A DNA stretch of 64,000 nucleotides from Pelagibius sp. CAU 1746 (lineage in GTDB: Bacteria; Pseudomonadota; Alphaproteobacteria; Kiloniellales; Kiloniellaceae). The notes beneath the pieces are model-generated. The model searched no databases. It saw nothing but the letters and a program-made list of their open reading frames with translations, and was not told where the DNA came from. The stretch is taken from positions 682,001 to 746,000 of the forward strand of contig NZ_JBDOQT010000002.1 in the NCBI RefSeq assembly GCF_039839785.1, read 5' to 3'. The translations under genes were made by a program, and so were the position numbers. This document shows, piece after piece, positions 60,599-64,000 of the stretch (its first letter is position 1; every line of letters starts with the position of its first letter).

Positions 60599-61483
60599 TC
60601 AGTGCAGGCCGCCTGGGTCCACGCTCAAGCCGGCGAATTTCTCCGGGTTGCGCATGATATAAATGTCAGCGAGCGCGTCGTCGGCATCAAAGGCGAAGGT
60701 GATGGAGGCTTGAACGGCGCCGCCTTCCATCAGGACCAGTCCCAGGATACCGTTGATCTCCATCCGAACCTGCCGCCACTGCGGCCAAGAGCGTCCCAGA
60801 ATCTTGGTGACGAAGCCCAGCACCTCTCTGCGGCCGCGCAGCACCCGGCTGGCCGCCGTGGCCTTGCCGCCGCCGTCGGCCGTGAGGGCGATGTCGTCGG
60901 CCAACAGAGCACTGAGCCGTTCCGTCGCGCCGCTGTTGACGGCCAGTTGGAAGGCGTCGAGCAGTTCCGCCTGGCGTGCCGGCGGCGCGACCCGGCGCGT
61001 CTCCGCCCGGCCCAGGGCCGCCTGAGCCCGCGACACCAGCTTGCGGCAGGCGGCTTCCTGAAGGCCCAAGGCAGCGGCCACCTCGGCGTAGTCGCGGTCA
61101 AATATCTCGCGCAGCAGGTATGCGGCGCGCTCCTTGGGCGTCAGGCGATCGAGCAGCAACAGAAAGGCGGTGGTGACCGAGGCCGCCAGCTCGGCCGGGC
61201 TTTCCGTGCTGGCCGTCTGCACCGGCTCCGGCAGCCAGGTCCCCACGTAGTCGACGCGGGCGCGGTCCGCGGCCTTCAGCATATCGAGGCAGCGGCGCGT
61301 ACAGACCGTGGTCAACCAGGCCCTGGGATTCTCGATCTCGGCCTGCTTGGCGGCCTGCCATTTCAGGAAGGTATCCTGCACCGCGTCTTCGGCCTCGGCC
61401 AGGGTACCGAGGATGCGGTAGGCCAGCCCGCGCAGCGCGGGCCGGGCCTCTTCGAAAGCGGCGAGGTCTCCGGCGTCGATCAT
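60599..61483 (-). CDS. ECF41-type sigma factor with C-terminal SnoaL-like domain
   Basis: A 294-residue sigma factor. Region 2 reads LRGLAYRILGTLAEAEDAVQDTFLKW near residue 17, and region 4 has RLTPKERAAYLLREIFDRDYAEVAAALGLQEAACRKLVSRA in parts near 113. The C-terminal 120 residues are a SnoaL/NTF2-like regulatory domain with the DGGGK motif (TADGGGKATAA) and an NPEKF close to the NPDKL motif known in ECF41. In ECF41 members this extension controls activity without an anti-sigma factor. It lies 15 bp after the stop of the AhpD-like gene, which has an ECF41-type promoter, so it is probably autoregulated. Confidence 0.9.
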   Translation of the reverse strand: MIDAGDLAAFEEARPALRGLAYRILGTLAEAEDAVQDTFLKWQAAKQAEIENPRAWLTTVCTRRCLDMLKAADRARVDYVGTWLPEPVQTASTESPAELAASVTTAFLLLLDRLTPKERAAYLLREIFDRDYAEVAAALGLQEAACRKLVSRAQAALGRAETRRVAPPARQAELLDAFQLAVNSGATERLSALLADDIALTADGGGKATAASRVLRGRREVLGFVTKILGRSWPQWRQVRMEINGILGLVLMEGGAVQASITFAFDADDALADIYIMRNPEKFAGLSVDPGGLH

Positions 61484-61498
61484 TCCCTGCCCGCGTGC

Positions 61499-61930
61499 CT
61501 AATGCGCCGCAATCCCCATGCGGTTCCACAGATTGATCATGGCGATGAGCGCCGTCAGGGTGGAGACCTCCGGGTCGGAGAAATGCTCCAGCAGGCGCGC
61601 CTTGACGGCGCTCAGGTCGGCGCCGCGGTCCAGAACGGTCAGTGCCTCGGTCCAGGCCAGGGCCGCCTTCTCCCGCTCGGTAAAGTCGTCGACCAGGTCC
61701 CAGACGACCAGCCGGTCGAGCCGTTCGTTGGTTTCGCCGTCCTTGCGCGCCTCTTGGCTGTGCATCTTCACGCAGTAGGCGCAGCCGTTGATCTGCGAGG
61801 CGCGCAGCTTCACCAGATGGCGCAGCACAGGATCGATCCCCTGGTCGGCGATGACTTGCTCGAGACCGCCCATGGCCTGATAGACCGCGGGGATCTGCTG
61901 GTGGAAGTCGAAAGCCTTGGTCTGCAACAT
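61499..61930 (-). CDS. AhpD-like carboxymuconolactone decarboxylase-family protein
   Basis: A 143-residue protein with the CxxC motif of AhpD: C50 and C53 in INGCAYCVKMHSQEARK, plus His57, the layout of peroxidatic thiol enzymes of the CMD superfamily. ECF41 genes are characteristically next to COE genes (carboxymuconolactone decarboxylase, oxidoreductase or epimerase), and this one is immediately upstream of the sigma factor on the same strand. It is probably the target of the ECF41 promoter. Substrate (a peroxide or lactone-like compound) is unknown. Confidence 0.88.
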   Translation of the reverse strand: MLQTKAFDFHQQIPAVYQAMGGLEQVIADQGIDPVLRHLVKLRASQINGCAYCVKMHSQEARKDGETNERLDRLVVWDLVDDFTEREKAALAWTEALTVLDRGADLSAVKARLLEHFSDPEVSTLTALIAMINLWNRMGIAAH

Positions 61931-61972
61931 GAGTGTCTCCTTCTCCTTGCGGCAACGCGCTGTTACGGGAAT

Positions 61973-61999
61973 GACGAGAGGGCGGGTCGGATTGTGACA
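61973..61999 (-). promoter_or_regulatory. ECF41-type promoter upstream of the AhpD-like gene
   Basis: On the minus strand TGTCACA (61993-61999) and CGTC (61973-61976) are separated by exactly 16 bp. These are the -35 and -10 elements reported for ECF41 sigma factors. The -10 is 43 bp upstream of the AhpD-like start. Confidence 0.8.
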
Positions 62000-62016
62000 G
62001 CTCCGAAAAGTTTTTT

Positions 62017-63732
62017 TCAGGCGCCGCGCAGCAGATCCAGATCGACGCCGTCTTCGGCCTGTAGGACGTGGTCGCGCCACAGGCGGCGCCAGCCGCGCTC
62101 GGCGCCGACCCCGGGGGGCGGGGCGAAGGCGGCGCGGCGTGCGGCCAGTTCGGCTTCGTCCACCAGCAGGTCGAGGCGCCGCTCCTTCACCGAAAGGCGG
62201 ATGCGGTCGCCGTTCCTGACCAAGCCCAGGGGGCTGCCCAGCGCCGCCTCCGGCGAGACGTGCAGGACGATGGTGCCGAAGGCGGTGCCGCTCATGCGGG
62301 CGTCGGAGATGCGCACCATGTCCTTCACGCCGGCGCGCGCGAGCTTAGCCGGGATCGGCAGGTAGCCGGCCTCCGGCATGCCACTGGCCAGCGGCCCGGC
62401 GTTCTGCAGCACCAGGAAGTCGTCGGCGGTGACGTCCAGGTCCGGGTCGTCGATGCGCGCGGAGAGATCCTCCAGGGAGGTGAAGACCACGGCGCGGCCC
62501 TCGCGCTCGAAGAGCTCCGGCGTCGCCGCGGCCCGCTTCAGGATCGCGCCCTTGGGGGCGAGGCTGCCGCTGAGGGCCACCAACCCGCCCTGGGGCGAGA
62601 TGGGGTTGTCGGGGGTTCGCACCACTGCAGTGTCGACCCAGGGATCGCTCTCGTCCAGCACTTCGCCCAGGGTCTTGCCCGTCACCGTCATCACGTCCAG
62701 GTGCAGTTGCGGTCTGAGCGCACGCAGCACCGCCGGCACGCCGCCGGCGGCGTGCAGGTCTTCCATGTAATGGGCGCCGGTGGGTTTGAGGTCGACCAGC
62801 ACCGGCGTCTCGTCGCTGAGGCGGTTCAAGAGGTCCATGTCCAGCGCCAGGCCGAGCCGCCCGAAGATGGCGGCCAGATGCACCACGGCGTTGGTCGAGC
62901 CGCTGATCGCCAGCAGCACGCGCAGAGCGTTCTCGGCGGCCTTCGCGTCGATGATCCTGTCGAAGGCGAGATCGCCGCCCCTGCCCTCCATGGCGAGCTG
63001 CGCGGCGCGCAGGCCGCTGGCCTCGGCCTGGCGCAGGCGGTCGGCGTGGACGGCGGGCACCGCGGCGCCGCCGGGCAGCATGAGGCCCAGGGCCTCGCAG
63101 AGGATGGCCATGGTGCTGGCCGTGCCCATGACCGCGCAGGTGCCCTGCGTGGTGGCGAGGTTGCCCTCGATTTCGCCGATCTGCTGGTCGTCCAGCCCGC
63201 CGGCGCGGTACTGCGCCCAGAAGCGCCGGCAGTCGGTGCAGGCGCCCAGGCGTTCGCCGTGATAGCGCCCGGTCGACATGGGGCCCGTCGCCAGCACCAC
63301 GGCCGGCTTGCCGGCGGAGATCCCGCCCATCACCAGGGCCGGCAGGGTCTTGTCGCAACCGCCGACCAGCAGCACGGAATCCATCGGCTGGGCGCGGACC
63401 ATCTCCTCCACGTCCATGGCCATGAGGTTGCGGTACAGCAGGCTGGTGGGATTGAGGAAAACCTCGCCCAGGGAGGTGACGGGGAACTCCAGCGGCAGGG
63501 CCCCGGCCGCCAGCACGCCGCGCTTGGCCGCCTCGACCAGCTGCGGCACGCCGCGGTGGCAGTTGTTGAAGCCGCTGGCGGTCCAGGTGATGCCGACGAT
63601 GGGCCGGTTCAGCATCTCCTCGGAATAGCCCATGGAGCGCGCGAAGGACCGTCTGAGGTAGGCCGCGAAGCCGGGGTCGCCGTAGTGGGTCAGGCCGTTC
63701 AGCAGCCCGCGCTTCTTCTTGTCCCCGGCCAT
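62017..63732 (-). CDS. IlvD/Edd-family dehydratase
   Basis: A 571-residue iron-sulfur dehydratase. Candidate cluster ligands are C58 (ASGFNNCHRGVPQL), C126 (LLVGGCDKTLPALVMGG) and C199 (TQGTCAVMGTASTM), as in pentonate/dihydroxy-acid dehydratases with a [2Fe-2S] cluster. GAISGSTNAV-like text (ISGSTNAVVHLAAI near 320) and the C-terminal SDARMSGTAFGTIVLHVSPEAALGSPL confirm the family. The set is closer to sugar-acid dehydratases (arabonate/xylonate) than to IlvD of valine synthesis, though this needs a tree. It lies upstream of the ECF41/AhpD pair and downstream of dusA on the same strand. Confidence 0.85.
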   Translation of the reverse strand: MAGDKKKRGLLNGLTHYGDPGFAAYLRRSFARSMGYSEEMLNRPIVGITWTASGFNNCHRGVPQLVEAAKRGVLAAGALPLEFPVTSLGEVFLNPTSLLYRNLMAMDVEEMVRAQPMDSVLLVGGCDKTLPALVMGGISAGKPAVVLATGPMSTGRYHGERLGACTDCRRFWAQYRAGGLDDQQIGEIEGNLATTQGTCAVMGTASTMAILCEALGLMLPGGAAVPAVHADRLRQAEASGLRAAQLAMEGRGGDLAFDRIIDAKAAENALRVLLAISGSTNAVVHLAAIFGRLGLALDMDLLNRLSDETPVLVDLKPTGAHYMEDLHAAGGVPAVLRALRPQLHLDVMTVTGKTLGEVLDESDPWVDTAVVRTPDNPISPQGGLVALSGSLAPKGAILKRAAATPELFEREGRAVVFTSLEDLSARIDDPDLDVTADDFLVLQNAGPLASGMPEAGYLPIPAKLARAGVKDMVRISDARMSGTAFGTIVLHVSPEAALGSPLGLVRNGDRIRLSVKERRLDLLVDEAELAARRAAFAPPPGVGAERGWRRLWRDHVLQAEDGVDLDLLRGA

Positions 63733-63767
63733 GGTCCCTCTTCCGCTGTGTCTTTCTTTACCGGACG

Positions 63768-64000
63768 TCAGGCCGCCCGCTGCCGCGCCTGCGTCGCGCG
63801 CCAGCGCGCCAGGGCTTCCTCGATGACCTCCGGGCCCGCGCCCGGCCTGTGCGCCTGCTCGGCCAGGCAGCGCCGCCAAGCGCGCGCGCCGGGCAGGCCG
63901 TTGAAGAGACCCAGCATGTGACGGGTGATCGACTTCAGGGGCACGCCTTTGACAAGCTGGCGCTCCACGTAAGGCAGGAAGTCGGTGACGATCTCCTCGC
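63768..64000 (-). CDS. dusA: tRNA-dihydrouridine synthase A, C-terminal part (cut by the window end)
   Basis: The last 77 codons of a gene that continues past base 64000. The readable end is VKGVPLKSITRHMLGLFNGL followed by PGARAWRRCLAE, the C-terminal helical domain of DusA, which reduces uridine to dihydrouridine in the D-loop of tRNAs. The FMN-binding barrel lies outside the window. It precedes the IlvD/Edd-family gene by about 35 bp. Confidence 0.8.
   Translation of the reverse strand, partial: EEIVTDFLPYVERQLVKGVPLKSITRHMLGLFNGLPGARAWRRCLAEQAHRPGAGPEVIEEALARWRATQARQRAA

Noticed and set aside
62068-63921. A 617-codon plus-strand frame over the IlvD/Edd-family gene
   Set aside because: It is the antisense shadow of a gene with conserved cysteines and family motifs.
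1-64000. CRISPR arrays, prophage or insertion sequences
   Set aside because: No regularly spaced repeats, transposase, integrase or phage structural gene was seen; the repeats present are short tandem or single inverted repeats.

Overview
The window is a GC-rich, gene-dense bacterial chromosome segment with mostly short intergenic gaps. It reads as an alphaproteobacterium, probably of the Rhodospirillales/Kiloniellales sort. The pointers are a CpdR-type cell-cycle receiver next to an N-formylglutamate amidohydrolase, a DgcN-DgcA D-glutamate pair, a candidate small RNA with an anti-Shine-Dalgarno CCTCCC loop, and frequent ATGA/GTGA stop-start overlaps. This placement is inferred from gene content and no 16S rRNA is present. 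No phage, transposase, CRISPR array or rRNA operon was seen.

Layout. 0-5.7 kb: a family-2 glycosyltransferase, tRNA-Val(GAC), cpdR, an N-formylglutamate amidohydrolase/GNAT pair, a candidate sRNA with its own terminator, a lytic transglycosylase-like protein and a PAS protein. 5.7-10.2 kb: a minus-strand catabolic run (acyl-CoA dehydrogenase, class III CoA-transferase, MaoC-type hydratase, zinc-ribbon protein, NIPSNAP protein) and a HIT-fold protein whose histidine triad has turned into a hexapeptide repeat. 10.5-12.8 kb: a methyltransferase, a small hypothetical and a YcaQ-type DNA glycosylase. 12.8-18.7 kb: an unknown membrane protein, a BenE transporter, a ceramidase-like protein, a secreted protein, and DgcA/DgcN. 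18.9-24.2 kb: a MATE exporter, an intergenic inverted repeat, and a two-component system with a lipoprotein upstream. 24.7-29.0 kb: a four-gene polyamine ABC importer with a visible promoter.

29.1-43.9 kb is a surface-polysaccharide region. It holds an O-antigen ligase, a rearrangement scar with a flippase remnant, CysNC/CysD (sulfate activation to PAPS), a UDP-glucuronate epimerase, a nucleotide-sugar dehydrogenase, an exonuclease, a winged-helix regulator followed by a NusG-like antiterminator, PseB and PseC homologues, a glycosyltransferase, a sugar epimerase and Kdo transferase. Together they would supply sugars and possibly sulfate donor to a capsule, O-antigen or lipopolysaccharide. The rest of the pseudaminic acid pathway and an intact flippase are missing here.

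44-50.3 kb: a DUF3179 protein, then a TetR regulator divergent from an MMPL/RND exporter, a LolA-like carrier and an outer-membrane barrel protein, with a palindromic operator over the exporter promoter. 50.4-56.2 kb: an NTF2-like protein, then a FadR-type regulator divergent from a NitT/TauT-type ABC importer with two permeases and a fumarylacetoacetase-fold hydrolase, with a perfect palindrome between them. 56.2-64 kb: a secreted protein, a class III cyclase/TolB-like/TPR protein, a BBE-type flavin oxidoreductase, an ECF41-type sigma factor with an AhpD-like protein and a matching ECF41 promoter, an IlvD/Edd-family dehydratase, and the 3' end of dusA running off the window.
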